From Bacillus massilinigeriensis (GTDB taxonomy: Bacteria; Bacillota; Bacilli; Bacillales; Cytobacillaceae): a DNA stretch of 64,000 nt. Under the pieces are notes generated by a model. The model was not told where the DNA came from, ran no database searches, and was given only the letters and a program-made list of their open reading frames with translations. Positions within the stretch are counted from its first letter, which is position 1. Every line of letters begins with the position of its first letter. The stretch spans positions 1,791,261-1,855,260 of the forward strand of contig NZ_LT630337.1 of the NCBI RefSeq assembly GCF_900117315.1, given 5' to 3'. Below are positions 1 to 8,401 of this stretch, in pieces. Made by a program: the position numbers and the translations under genes.

Positions 1-321
1 CAGAGCAAATGATAAAACTAAAGATAACTCAACTGTTAGTATTATTCACAACTATAATATTTATTCAGATTCTAGCCAGAGTATACATAAAAAATGAGGT
101 TGTATGTAAATGATGCTTCTTCAATGAACTTCATTTCTTTGAGGTCCACTTTTTTTGTTGAACAAACATCCATATCGAAAAATGTTATTTATGATAATAT
201 TACCTTCTTCTCTCTTCGCCTCCAATATTCCAGCCTTATCTTTTTCCATACTTTCGGTTATTACGAAGTTTAATATTATTCATTTTGTTATTAGAATAGT
301 CCGATACAACCTTCTTGAAAA
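1..321. other. Intergenic sequence at the left window edge
   Basis: This AT-rich stretch lies downstream of the ptcA terminator. It contains short open frames on both strands, but none has a ribosome binding site or a protein that I recognise. I see no convincing gene, RNA or repeat here. A carbamate kinase gene, which would complete the agmatine pathway, is not present. Confidence 0.5.
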
Positions 322-323
322 AA

Positions 324-369
324 GAAAAAGAGACCTAACTAACCATACTGCCAGTCAGGTCCCTTTTCA
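324..369 (-). terminator. Rho-independent terminator of the agu/ptc operon
   Basis: On the minus strand a stem pairs GACCT with AGGTC and AAAAG with CTTTT around one mismatch, and is followed by a T-rich run. It lies 23 bases past the ptcA stop and closes the agmatine operon. Confidence 0.6.
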
Positions 370-391
370 CTACTTCCAACTTAAACAAATC

Positions 392-1432
392 TTAATAAGC
401 TCCTGCCAATTCCTTTTCATCCTCAAATACTTCTTTTAATCGTCTTTCTAATTCAAACTTAGCTTCCGTTACTTTTTCCATATCTGGTTTATCTAAACCT
501 AAGAAATAAACGAGAAGTCCACGCATAGCGGTTAATCTGTTTTCTGCTTCATCGAATACAATAGAAAGGTCGGAATCAATCACTTCATCTGTTACTTCTT
601 CACCTCGTGTTGCTGGTAGACAGTGCATAAACTTAGCACTTGGTTTTGCCTTTCTCATAAGGTCCATGGTCACTTGATATTTTGGATAGAAGATAGCCAG
701 TCTTTCTTCTTCTGATAGTTCAGCTTCATATAATCCATACCATACATCAGTATAGACGAAATCTGCGTCTTTCAATGCTTCGTCTGCTTGATCGGTAATC
801 AGGAAGCTACCCCCAGATACTTTACAGTTTTCTTCCATGATTTTTATGTGATGGTCTTTTAGTTGGAATCCTTTAGGGCCAAAGTGAACAAAATCCATAC
901 CCATTTTCGTTGAAATAAAGCCAAGAGATGCACAGACTTGAGTTGCATCACCGACAAATACCACTTTACAATCCTCTAATTTCTTTCCCTCTGGGAGATG
1001 CTCTATCATCGTGATAATGTCTCCCATTTCTTGTGTCGGATGATTATAGTCAGACATTGCATTGATAACAGGGATGGTTGAATTTTTGGCTAAATCTACT
1101 ACGGATTTATGTCTTTCCACACGAGCCATCAAAATGTCCACTAATCTGGAAAGAACACGACTTGTATCTTCAATCGTTTCATGTCCACCTAATTGAATTT
1201 GACCTGGTGCCAAATACTGTGCATGTCCACCAAGTTGTTCCATAGCAGTTTCAAAGGAGACACGTGTTCTAGTTGAAGATTGTTGAAAAATCATACCTAG
1301 TGTTTTATTTTTAAGTAATTGTGGGTAATAACCAGCTTTTATACATTTTTTTAATGTCAGTGAAAGGTTTGCAATATCCATTAATTCCTTTTTGGAAAAA
1401 TCATTCGTATCAATATAATGTTTTACTGTCAT
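392..1432 (-). CDS. ptcA: Putrescine carbamoyltransferase
   Basis: Transfers the carbamoyl group of N-carbamoylputrescine to phosphate, giving putrescine and carbamoyl phosphate, the second step of the agmatine deiminase pathway in the cytosol. The 346-residue protein has the transcarbamylase carbamoyl-phosphate motif STRTR at 53-57, HPTQ at 131-134 and HCLPATRG at 270-277. The loop WYGLYEAE near 231-238 is typical of the putrescine enzyme rather than ornithine carbamoyltransferase. The start has a strong AAGGAGGAG site seven bases upstream. It is the last gene after aguD and aguA and is followed by a terminator. No carbamate kinase gene follows, so carbamoyl phosphate must be used by an enzyme encoded elsewhere. 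An ornithine carbamoyltransferase is the main alternative, but the agmatine deiminase neighbour argues against it. Confidence 0.92.
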   Translation of the reverse strand: MTVKHYIDTNDFSKKELMDIANLSLTLKKCIKAGYYPQLLKNKTLGMIFQQSSTRTRVSFETAMEQLGGHAQYLAPGQIQLGGHETIEDTSRVLSRLVDILMARVERHKSVVDLAKNSTIPVINAMSDYNHPTQEMGDIITMIEHLPEGKKLEDCKVVFVGDATQVCASLGFISTKMGMDFVHFGPKGFQLKDHHIKIMEENCKVSGGSFLITDQADEALKDADFVYTDVWYGLYEAELSEEERLAIFYPKYQVTMDLMRKAKPSAKFMHCLPATRGEEVTDEVIDSDLSIVFDEAENRLTAMRGLLVYFLGLDKPDMEKVTEAKFELERRLKEVFEDEKELAGAY

Positions 1433-1545
1433 TGTTTTCTCCTCCTTATATCATCGTTTATATAAAAAACTCAATCCATTCGATTTGAACTCCCAATAAT
1501 AAGTGTTCACCCAATTGTTTTGGCTGAAAAAATTCAATTTTTTTA

Positions 1546-2676
1546 TTAGACAAGTACCAAGGTTTTTCCTACTGGTACACCTGAAGGTTGCTGTTGGGTA
1601 ATACAGTGGATATTTCCGCCACCTAGTAAAATTTCTCTTGCATAAACCCCTACTACTTTACGATCAGGATATAGCTCTCTAAACAATGCCAAAGCCTTTT
1701 CATCATTAGGATCATTAAATAGGGGAATCACGACACCTCCGTTCGCTGTGTAATAGTTTGCATAGGATGCTGCCAAACGGTCCCCTTCCATTCGTGGAAG
1801 TGTTCCATCAACGACATCTACCCCTTCGCTCTCTTCTTTAGTAATCAATATAGGGGATGGAACATGTAATTTATGAATAATAAATTTACGGCCCTTTGCG
1901 TCTGTTTCATTCGACAAAATGTTATAGCATTCTTTTGAAATTTCATATTGTGGATCTGTTTGATCATCGGTCCATGCTAACACCACTTCTCCTGGACGTA
2001 CAAAGTTACAAATATTATCCACATGACCATTTGTTTCATCTAAATATATTCCACGTTTGAGCCAAACGATTTTTTCTACATTTAAGTAATCCATTAGTAT
2101 ATCTTCTATTTCTTTTCTAGATAAAGAAGGATTACGGCCCTCACTAAGCAGACATTCTTCTGTTACTATTAAAGTGCCCTCGCCGTCCACATGGATGGAA
2201 CCGCCTTCAAGAACAAAGTTAGTCAACCGATATCGGTCAATTCCTTCCAAATCACATACCTTTTGAGCGACATGATCGTCATTATCCCAAGGAAAGTAAA
2301 GTCCATCAACAAGTCCACCCCAGGAATTAAAGGTCCAGTCAATGCCTCGTACCTTACCAGTTTCATCATTTACCACAAATGTTGGTCCAACATCACGCAT
2401 CCATGAATCGTCTGTTGCCATTTCCACTACACGAATATGGGGTGGCAGCATATGGCGTGCGGTATCATATTGATCTCTGTTGACAACCATGGTTACTGGT
2501 TCAAATTCAGCAATGGCCTTTGCCACTTCGGTAAATGCTCTTTGAGCTGGCTTTGCACCATAGCGCCAATTATCAGTTCTTTCTGGCCAAATCATCCAGC
2601 AACCTTCGTGATGTTCAAATTCAGCAGGCATGCGGTACCCGTCCATCTTTGGATTACTATGCAACGTTCTCATCAT
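1546..2676 (-). CDS. aguA: Agmatine deiminase
   Basis: Hydrolyses agmatine to N-carbamoylputrescine and ammonia. I chose the ATG at 2676, preceded by AAGGAGACGAAA, giving 376 residues. A longer frame to 2724 lies inside aguD and lacks its own ribosome binding site. The protein belongs to the peptidylarginine deiminase-like fold: the N-terminus reads [18 protein letters not shown], and the catalytic cysteine (about residue 358) sits in the family signature [13 protein letters not shown]. The conserved [12 protein letters not shown] and ETNGHVDN segments are present. The start overlaps the aguD stop by about 20 bases, indicating translational coupling, and ptcA follows after 113 bases. Length and motifs match the family fully. 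Confidence 0.95.
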   Translation of the reverse strand: MMRTLHSNPKMDGYRMPAEFEHHEGCWMIWPERTDNWRYGAKPAQRAFTEVAKAIAEFEPVTMVVNRDQYDTARHMLPPHIRVVEMATDDSWMRDVGPTFVVNDETGKVRGIDWTFNSWGGLVDGLYFPWDNDDHVAQKVCDLEGIDRYRLTNFVLEGGSIHVDGEGTLIVTEECLLSEGRNPSLSRKEIEDILMDYLNVEKIVWLKRGIYLDETNGHVDNICNFVRPGEVVLAWTDDQTDPQYEISKECYNILSNETDAKGRKFIIHKLHVPSPILITKEESEGVDVVDGTLPRMEGDRLAASYANYYTANGGVVIPLFNDPNDEKALALFRELYPDRKVVGVYAREILLGGGNIHCITQQQPSGVPVGKTLVLV

Positions 2677-4063
2677 TTTCGTCTCCTTCACTTTTATTCT
2701 TTTGTTTAAGACTATAGTGAACAATTATCTCTCCAACTAAGGCAGCGATCATCGTACCTATTAGAAGTGGAAGTTTAAAGACCAATTCCTCTTGACTTAA
2801 ATTGAGTGGTATTATGGTAAAGATTAATGAAGCTACAAGTAAAACAAGTGGTACAAATGCGATAATTTTAAGCATTGCTCCTTCAGCTTTTACCTTAAAT
2901 GGACGTTCCCTTTCTGGATCAATTTTTCTTAATTTGAGAAAGGAAGGAAACATGTAAACATATGAAGCAAGTAAGGTAACTAAATTAAGTGCAAAGAAGC
3001 TCCAGAAAATATCCTCTAATCCAATTGAGTTCATGATTGGTACAATTAAGACAAGTACAGAGGCTACAATCCCATTTAGTAATGGTGCACCAATTGGCAT
3101 ATCCGTCTTCTTGCTTTTCCATTTAAAAATACTTGGCAAGCTATGGTTTTCACTAGCATATAGGGCTACATAGTTTACTCCGTATGCCCATGAGATAAGA
3201 TTGGCTGCCAATGTATAAAGGAACATCAGTCCTACTATGGTTACAAACCATCCACCAGCAGAGCCGAGTAAAATGGAGAAGCTATCAATCAGACCACTAT
3301 CGGTTGTAAGCTGATCAAATGGAATTGCAACGCCCACACCAAAGGCAGCAAGCAAGTAGAACACCGCTATCAATATTCCACCCATAATCAGGGCCTTCGG
3401 AATATCTTTTTGCGGATTATTCATCTCACTTGACATGGATGTTACGACTTCAAACCCAAGGAAATTAAAAATAATAACTGACAAGAAGGAAAGGCTTGTA
3501 ATATCTAACGAAGGGAGCAAGGTTTTAACTGTAAACGTATTTGCTACACCTTTTGTTAATGCAAAGTAAACACCTATCGCACCAAGACTTATCATAATAA
3601 ACACTTTAAAAAATGCTGCTATGTTCAGAATCCATTTGCTATCACTAATTCTAAATAGGCTTACTACTGTAACGATCCATACAAAAACCAGTGAGATTAC
3701 TATGGAACTAATTGAATTAAATTCTGTGCCAAACACTTGTGTGATGGTTGTTGGAAATAGTACGGCGAGAGAGCCCATCCATAATGGAAAGTTAATCCAG
3801 TAATACCAGGCAACCCTACCTCCATTTCTTGGCCCGAAAGCACGCTTTACCCAATCGTAAATTCCACCTTCGTCATCATAGGTCGTACCTAATTCTGCCG
3901 AGACTAAACCATATGGTAAGAAAAAACAGATTAATAGAAGGAACCACCAAAAAAACTGTGATGGTCCAACTGCTGCAGCAGGGGCAACCGATTCTGCTAC
4001 GAGAACCACCGTTACCGCCATAAGTACTGAGTCAAATAAACGAAGCTTTTTTTTGTTTTCCAT
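2657..4063 (-). CDS. aguD: Amino acid/polyamine permease, probable agmatine-putrescine exchanger
   Basis: An APC-superfamily membrane transporter of 468 residues with about 12 hydrophobic segments. The first carries the substrate-site type sequence [18 protein letters not shown]. The start at 4063 has GGAGTGGAGACG directly upstream; an in-frame ATG at 4087 is less well placed. It is the first gene of aguD-aguA-ptcA and overlaps aguA, so the inferred job is uptake of agmatine in exchange for putrescine, as known for AguD of lactic acid bacteria. The exact substrate cannot be read from the sequence. The upstream region holds two GTTTCA-type palindromes and a long inverted repeat, suggesting regulated expression. 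Confidence 0.8.
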   Translation of the reverse strand: MENKKKLRLFDSVLMAVTVVLVAESVAPAAAVGPSQFFWWFLLLICFFLPYGLVSAELGTTYDDEGGIYDWVKRAFGPRNGGRVAWYYWINFPLWMGSLAVLFPTTITQVFGTEFNSISSIVISLVFVWIVTVVSLFRISDSKWILNIAAFFKVFIMISLGAIGVYFALTKGVANTFTVKTLLPSLDITSLSFLSVIIFNFLGFEVVTSMSSEMNNPQKDIPKALIMGGILIAVFYLLAAFGVGVAIPFDQLTTDSGLIDSFSILLGSAGGWFVTIVGLMFLYTLAANLISWAYGVNYVALYASENHSLPSIFKWKSKKTDMPIGAPLLNGIVASVLVLIVPIMNSIGLEDIFWSFFALNLVTLLASYVYMFPSFLKLRKIDPERERPFKVKAEGAMLKIIAFVPLVLLVASLIFTIIPLNLSQEELVFKLPLLIGTMIAALVGEIIVHYSLKQKNKSEGDENDENVA

Positions 4064-4211
4064 CGTCTCCACTCCAAATAACTTCATTTTTTATCCACGA
4101 TAAATGAAATGACGATCAGCTGGGATTTTAGTTTAATTAGACTAGTATAATGGTTTGGATAATGAATTTTACTATTCGTTTTTTGCTAAGGGCATCTAAC
4201 CTAATCGTGTG

Positions 4212-4280
4212 TTGGTCAACAATAGAAGGAGATTTAAACCAATACCCTTTATCCCTAATCTCTTTTCTATTGTCGACCAA
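4212..4280. repeat. Long imperfect inverted repeat upstream of aguD
   Basis: Arms at 4212-4233 and 4258-4280 are nearly perfect inverted copies. Each outer part reads TTGGTCRACAATAG, with a few mismatches inside, and the arms are separated by about 24 bases. It lies 150-217 bases before the aguD start, so it would fold as a long hairpin in the untranslated leader, or act as paired protein sites in DNA. There is no T-run, so a plain terminator is unlikely. Confidence 0.6.
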
Positions 4281-4402
4281 ATCATTTATCGCGTTTTTTC
4301 AACACTGCTGCAGTAATGTTTATACCCATATATTAATGCTAGAGAAACTTTTTTAAAATAGCTTTGAAGCCTTTAGATTCAAGGCCTCCAACTATAAAAA
4401 AC

Positions 4403-4419
4403 GTTTCATTTCATGAAAC
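4403..4419. promoter_or_regulatory. Palindromic operator, site 1 (GTTTCA-N5-TGAAAC)
   Basis: A perfect inverted repeat with six-base arms GTTTCA and TGAAAC separated by five bases. It matches site 2 exactly in arms and spacing. It lies between the RpiR-type regulator gene and aguD. The inferred ligand is that regulator, because TGAAA/TTTCA-type palindromes are common for this family. No sigma-A promoter could be placed with confidence nearby. Confidence 0.65.
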
Positions 4420-4463
4420 ATATACTGGAAAATCTAGTCTATATTTCCGAATTCAAAAAACAC

Positions 4464-4480
4464 GTTTCAAATAGTGAAAC
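4464..4480. promoter_or_regulatory. Palindromic operator, site 2 (GTTTCA-N5-TGAAAC)
   Basis: Second copy of the same 17-bp palindrome, with its centre 61 bases (about six helical turns) from site 1. The equal geometry suggests two regulator dimers binding on one face of the DNA. Confidence 0.65.
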
Positions 4481-4571
4481 AAGTTTTATATTCCAGATAA
4501 AGGAAGTGTTTTAGACAATCTAATGATCGTTAGCAGTCACCAACTGATGATCTGATTCCTAAAAATAACAC

Positions 4572-4611
4572 AAAAAGACCCCAAACTATGTAAAAACATA
4601 ATTTGAGGTCT
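4572..4611 (-). terminator. Terminator of the puuP-rpiR unit
   Basis: A 15-base stem (4576-4590 with 4597-4611) around a six-base loop, followed on the minus strand by TTTTT. It separates the regulator gene from the operators and the aguDA-ptcA operon, so the two units are transcribed separately. Confidence 0.8.
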
Positions 4612-4635
4612 CATTTTCCGATAGCAATATTTAAA

Positions 4636-5421
4636 TTATTCTTTACTTGAATTCTTACTCGTTATTTCATCCATATACTTATAGGCGATTAATTCTATTA
4701 TACTAATCATTGAAATTCTAGAGGTCATATCTATATCATTAAAATCGATATAGTCAGCAAATACATAGAGATTAATATGACTCATATTTTGGACAGGATT
4801 ATTATTAGCTGAGGTGATAGAAACCACTGTTGCCTTCGAACTTATATTTAACTTTTCAATATCACTAATTAGTTCCTTATCTTCTCCCCCATAGGTTAAA
4901 AAGAAAACAAGATCTGTATTTCGAATCCCATTTAATAGCATCTTGCGGAAATAGTGATCTTCAGGGAATACCACCTCGAAACCAAGCCCAGAAAAAATAT
5001 ATTCAAAATAATGGCCAACACTCTTATTTAAACCTCGTGCCATGACGACTAATCTTGGATTTTCTTTAAGCCTTTCAACAATTTCATCCACTTTTTCTTC
5101 ATCTAAGACCCTCACAGATTCATAGATATTTTTTATGTATTCAATACGATAATCCTCCTGTGATACGACAAAAGGATTGTGATTTTCAATAATGTTATTA
5201 TCTGTATATTTAAGTATAGCCGTTAAATCACTGTAGCCAGAAAAACCAATTTTTCTAAGAAAACGGATAACCGTTGCAGGAGAAACGTAGCATTTAGCTG
5301 CAAAATCTCGAATGGTACTCTTCTTTACCTCTTCCATATTTCGAATAATATAATTATATAGTTCCTTTTCGCTATTATTCAGGGAATGAATGTGCTTCGA
5401 TGTTATCTCAAAAAAATCCAT
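4636..5421 (-). CDS. MurR/RpiR family transcriptional regulator
   Basis: A 261-residue DNA-binding regulator. Residues about 1-77 form the RpiR helix-turn-helix domain (KSTIRDFAAKCYVSPATVIRFLRKIGF). Residues about 120-245 form a SIS-type sugar-phosphate binding domain, although the SIS core is poorly conserved. GGAAGGTGA precedes the ATG. It lies 60 bases downstream of the puuP-like importer gene and is probably cotranscribed with it. Two identical palindromes between it and aguD make it the likely local regulator of polyamine or agmatine use. The effector is unknown; a SIS domain would suggest a sugar phosphate, but the neighbourhood suggests otherwise. Confidence 0.8.
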   Translation of the reverse strand: MDFFEITSKHIHSLNNSEKELYNYIIRNMEEVKKSTIRDFAAKCYVSPATVIRFLRKIGFSGYSDLTAILKYTDNNIIENHNPFVVSQEDYRIEYIKNIYESVRVLDEEKVDEIVERLKENPRLVVMARGLNKSVGHYFEYIFSGLGFEVVFPEDHYFRKMLLNGIRNTDLVFFLTYGGEDKELISDIEKLNISSKATVVSITSANNNPVQNMSHINLYVFADYIDFNDIDMTSRISMISIIELIAYKYMDEITSKNSSKE

Positions 5422-5481
5422 TTTCTCACCTTCCGTATTCTATCCCTATGAATATCCCTGATTTTTGACTATATCGAATGT

Positions 5482-6813
5482 CTACATTTCAAGCTGATCA
5501 AAATCAATTTTAGGTGGTGCTTTTTTGAAAAAGTCCGTAGAGACTACTAAATAAACAATGCCAAGTATAGTCCAAATGAGTCCAATGGTAATTGAAAACA
5601 AATCCAGGTTACTCCATAGATAAATAATAAAACCTAAACCAATGAAAGGAATGACTAAATTTCCAAAAATATTTCCCAGAGAATGTTTTTCCTTCGATTT
5701 AAAGAAATTGGTAATTACACATATATTAACAAAAGAAAAGGCAGTAAATGCCCCTACATTAATAAGTGATGTTGCTGTTCTTAAATCTAAAAATAGGGCA
5801 GACAACGCTAGAATTCCAACTAATAAAATATTAAATACGGGAGAATTAAATTTAGGATGCAAATATCCAAAGAATCGTCTAGGCAAAACCTCATCTCTCC
5901 CCATTGCATATAGCAAACGAGAAGCGCTAACTTGTGCCGCTAAGCCTGAAGCAAATACCGAAAAAAAGGCTCCTGCTAGAAAAAATGAGAGAAACAAGTT
6001 TCCTCCTATTATATAAGCAATTTCAGGTGAGGCCCCCTCGATATTTTTAAATACGGACACGTCTGGAAAAAGAGATTGCATAAAATAGGTCACTGTAAAG
6101 AAAAAGATACCGCCAATAGAAGCCACAATTAATATCCCTTTAGGAATCGTTTTTGTTGGATTGATCGTTTCTTCAGAAAGTGTAGTGATTGCATCAAAAC
6201 CAATAAAGGATAATGCTAAGAGAGCTGCAGCTGAAAACAATCCCGAATAATCCATTGAAAAGATTTTTTGTATTGGGATAAAGGCTTCTGGTCCTGCTTG
6301 TATGGAACGAATATTAAGAATAATAAAGATAATAACAACTAAAAACTGATAGACAACTAGTAATATATTGATTGATGCAGCAACTTTTACGCCAAAAACA
6401 TTTAAAAAACTAATAATGGCAACTAGTCCAACAATCCATACCCATCCAGGAATTTCAGGAAATCCTGACGTAAGGTAAATCTTTGCTAAAAGGGCATTAA
6501 TCATTGGTAGGGCTAAGTATGCAATGAATGAAACCCATCCAACAATAACACCTAAATATGGGTTTAATATATTTTTCGTGTAGGTATAAACTGAACCAGC
6601 AGTAGGATATCTTTTTACTAATTTACCATAGCTTAAAGCAGTAAAAAGGATAGCTGTAAATACAATAATATAAGCAGCTGGTACATGACCAGATGATATT
6701 TCAGAAGCAATTCCAAAAGTATCAAAGACAGCAAATGGTGACATATATGCTATTCCGATAGCAACCACATGAATTAATTTCAATCTTCGTTGAAACTCAT
6801 TAGTCTCTTTCAT
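5482..6813 (-). CDS. puuP: PuuP-like putrescine importer (APC permease)
   Basis: A 443-residue APC-family permease with about 12 hydrophobic segments. Several stretches closely resemble the E. coli putrescine importer PuuP as I remember it, including AYMSPFAVFDTFGI, GHVPAAY, LPMINALLAKIYL, SFIGFDAITTLSEET and SRLLYAMGRDEVLPRRFFGYLHPK. The start has GGAAGAG about nine bases upstream. Together with aguD-aguA-ptcA and the RpiR regulator it points to a polyamine locus. The gene runs first in a puuP-rpiR unit. Another amino acid or amine as substrate remains possible. Confidence 0.75.
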   Translation of the reverse strand: MKETNEFQRRLKLIHVVAIGIAYMSPFAVFDTFGIASEISSGHVPAAYIIVFTAILFTALSYGKLVKRYPTAGSVYTYTKNILNPYLGVIVGWVSFIAYLALPMINALLAKIYLTSGFPEIPGWVWIVGLVAIISFLNVFGVKVAASINILLVVYQFLVVIIFIILNIRSIQAGPEAFIPIQKIFSMDYSGLFSAAALLALSFIGFDAITTLSEETINPTKTIPKGILIVASIGGIFFFTVTYFMQSLFPDVSVFKNIEGASPEIAYIIGGNLFLSFFLAGAFFSVFASGLAAQVSASRLLYAMGRDEVLPRRFFGYLHPKFNSPVFNILLVGILALSALFLDLRTATSLINVGAFTAFSFVNICVITNFFKSKEKHSLGNIFGNLVIPFIGLGFIIYLWSNLDLFSITIGLIWTILGIVYLVVSTDFFKKAPPKIDFDQLEM

Positions 6814-7313
6814 AGCAGCACTCTTCCATCTATTCTATTTTATTTGAGCATACCAAACATGGTAATTATACTACTATACATTTATGTCTATTTTACCATC
6901 ATTTAGAATTATTTGTGACGATTCATTGTATATGCTGTCAAAAATTCCCTTTCCTTCTATTTATGTTTTGGTAAAATTAATGAAAGAATAGCAAAAGATA
7001 TAATGAAATTTGACCAGAGATTGCATTTTTAGAGAATGGAATCTATAAATAAATGTTCCATCTTCCTTCAAAACATTTTAATTTATTTTATATCCAACCA
7101 TCTGATTCCTTTTCTTTTCATCCCTTCATCCCCTTACTAATTATTGAATACATATGTATATATCAATAAGGGCATTCCCAGTTTCTACAAAAAGATATCA
7201 TTCTGAAATAAAACATGGACTGAATGATGAAATTTTTATTTAATTTATTCCTACTTTACTTACTAATAAATTGGGAAAGATAATATCAAATCAGATGAAA
7301 GGTTGGATAAAAA
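6814..7313. other. Intergenic region between divergent puuP and the YusG-like gene
   Basis: A 500-base AT-rich region that must hold promoters for both flanking genes. A perfect TTGACA lies on the minus strand at 6936-6941, but no good -10 box follows at 16-18 bases. I see no GTTTCA palindrome like those near aguD, no stable hairpin and no coding remnant. Confidence 0.4.
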
Positions 7314-7550
7314 ATGTTGAATCAGAAGAAATTGGACATTACTGACCAAGTAGTAGGAAAGCTAAAGAATGGAGAGATTGAGCTACTCCTTGAAAATAGC
7401 CCAATTGGGAAAATTAAACTCCCTGAAAACCTACAATTTGAATTAGATCATCATTTCGAAGCAAATCAGCAGAGGATTTTCCAGCATGTAACGGTGACCG
7501 AAGGAAAAGATGCCCGGTATACTGATTGCGACGAGGGTGGCTGGTGTTAG
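7314..7550 (+). CDS. Small YusG-like protein (DUF2553 type)
   Basis: A 78-residue acidic protein. The pattern KLDITDQVVGKLKNGEIELL at the N-terminus and the cysteine-containing end YTDCDEGGWC resemble the Bacillus YusG family as I recall it; the function of that family is unknown. The hydrophilic sequence has no membrane segment or signal peptide, so it is probably cytosolic. A GATGAAAGG site precedes the ATG at about 12 bases, so translation initiation may be weak. It is transcribed alone and followed by two hairpins. Confidence 0.6.
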   Translation: MLNQKKLDITDQVVGKLKNGEIELLLENSPIGKIKLPENLQFELDHHFEANQQRIFQHVTVTEGKDARYTDCDEGGWC

Positions 7551-7585
7551 AGGAATAGGGTAACTACTATCATGGATATTGAATA

Positions 7586-7629
7586 GATTAATTGGCAGCC
7601 GAGGGGTGAAACGTAGCTGCCAATTAATC
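7586..7629. repeat. Perfect 14-bp inverted repeat after the YusG-like gene
   Basis: Arms GATTAATTGGCAGC (7586-7599) and its exact complement (7616-7629) enclose 16 bases. It forms a strong hairpin but no T-run follows on either side. It may stabilise the transcript end or add to the terminator just beyond. Confidence 0.6.
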
Positions 7630-7643
7630 CTACTCAAAGTCAC

Positions 7644-7670
7644 AAATACCTACCAGTAAGGTATTTTTTA
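7644..7670. terminator. Terminator between convergent genes
   Basis: Stem AAATACCT with AGGTATTT and a T-run on the plus strand. It overlaps the stop codon of the acetyltransferase gene and can end transcription from both sides. Confidence 0.6.
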
Positions 7671-8165
7671 TAAAAAGAGTTCCATCATTTCCACATCAAA
7701 ATATGTTTCCTCCACTTTTAAAGCACTATGTTCAACCCCATAGGTTTTAAAACCTAGAGATTTATATAATTTTTTGGCTGGGGTATTATTTGATGTTACA
7801 TGTAAGGCTAGCTGTTCAATTCCTTCTATTTCATTAGCTTGATCAATGGCGGCTAACATGAGAGCCTTTCCAACTCCAGATTCGCGAACCTCTGGATTAA
7901 CATACATCGCACCAATATTGGCTCTATGTTTAATTTTGTTTTTCTTTTCTAATAATAATGCGACTACCCCTACAAGTCTTCCCTCTATAAAAGCACCGAA
8001 AGTAAAGGCGTTTTCGGAATTTAACTTATCTGCAAATTTCTCAATAGAACCATCCTTCTCCTCTTCAAAGCTGGAACTGAATGCTTCCGGGTGGGCCTTT
8101 AATGCCTCTAGTCTTACCTCTTTAAAAGCTACAGCATCTTTTGACCCGAGAATTCTTATTTCCAT
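7668..8165 (-). CDS. GNAT family N-acetyltransferase
   Basis: A 165-residue single-domain acetyltransferase. The acetyl-CoA binding motif A is visible at about 95-115 (YVNPEVRESGVGKALMLAA), followed by the family's typical NTPAKKLYKSLGFKTYGVEHSAL near 127-150. The opening MEIRILGSKDAVAFKEVRLEALKAHPEAF is typical of cytosolic GNAT proteins of Bacillus. The acceptor substrate cannot be predicted. It is transcribed alone and converges on the YusG-like gene. Confidence 0.85.
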   Translation of the reverse strand: MEIRILGSKDAVAFKEVRLEALKAHPEAFSSSFEEEKDGSIEKFADKLNSENAFTFGAFIEGRLVGVVALLLEKKNKIKHRANIGAMYVNPEVRESGVGKALMLAAIDQANEIEGIEQLALHVTSNNTPAKKLYKSLGFKTYGVEHSALKVEETYFDVEMMELFL

Positions 8166-8344
8166 CAGTTATTTAATCCTCCTAATACCTATTGTTTCAA
8201 TATTCTTCTAATTAAACGCATTCTTATTGATTAGATTGATTTTGGAAAAACTTTAAATAGAATTATTAATTCTATATTACAATAATCTGTTTTATGTAAT
8301 TCTGCTTTTGTCTATCAATATCCTGCATTTTAGGAACTATTAAA

Positions 8345-8384
8345 AATTAAAAGCTAAGGATTTGCTGACCCTTAGCTTTTTTTG
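8345..8384 (-). terminator. Terminator of the subtilase gene
   Basis: An 11-bp stem AAAAGCTAAGG paired with CCTTAGCTTTT, with T-rich sequence on both strands. It lies just beyond the protease stop codon. Confidence 0.75.
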
Positions 8385-8401
8385 TGTATGCATTTATTGA
8401 G

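Noticed and set aside
121-249. 42-codon minus-strand frame beginning MEKDKAGILEAKREEG
   Set aside because: The sequence looks plausible but has no ribosome site, follows a terminator and has no recognisable relatives.
155-439. 94-codon plus-strand frame at the left edge
   Set aside because: It overlaps the end of ptcA in the opposite strand, has no ribosome site and has a composition typical of chance frames.
6936-6941. Perfect TTGACA on the minus strand upstream of puuP
   Set aside because: No matching -10 box at 16-18 bases, so it was not called a promoter.
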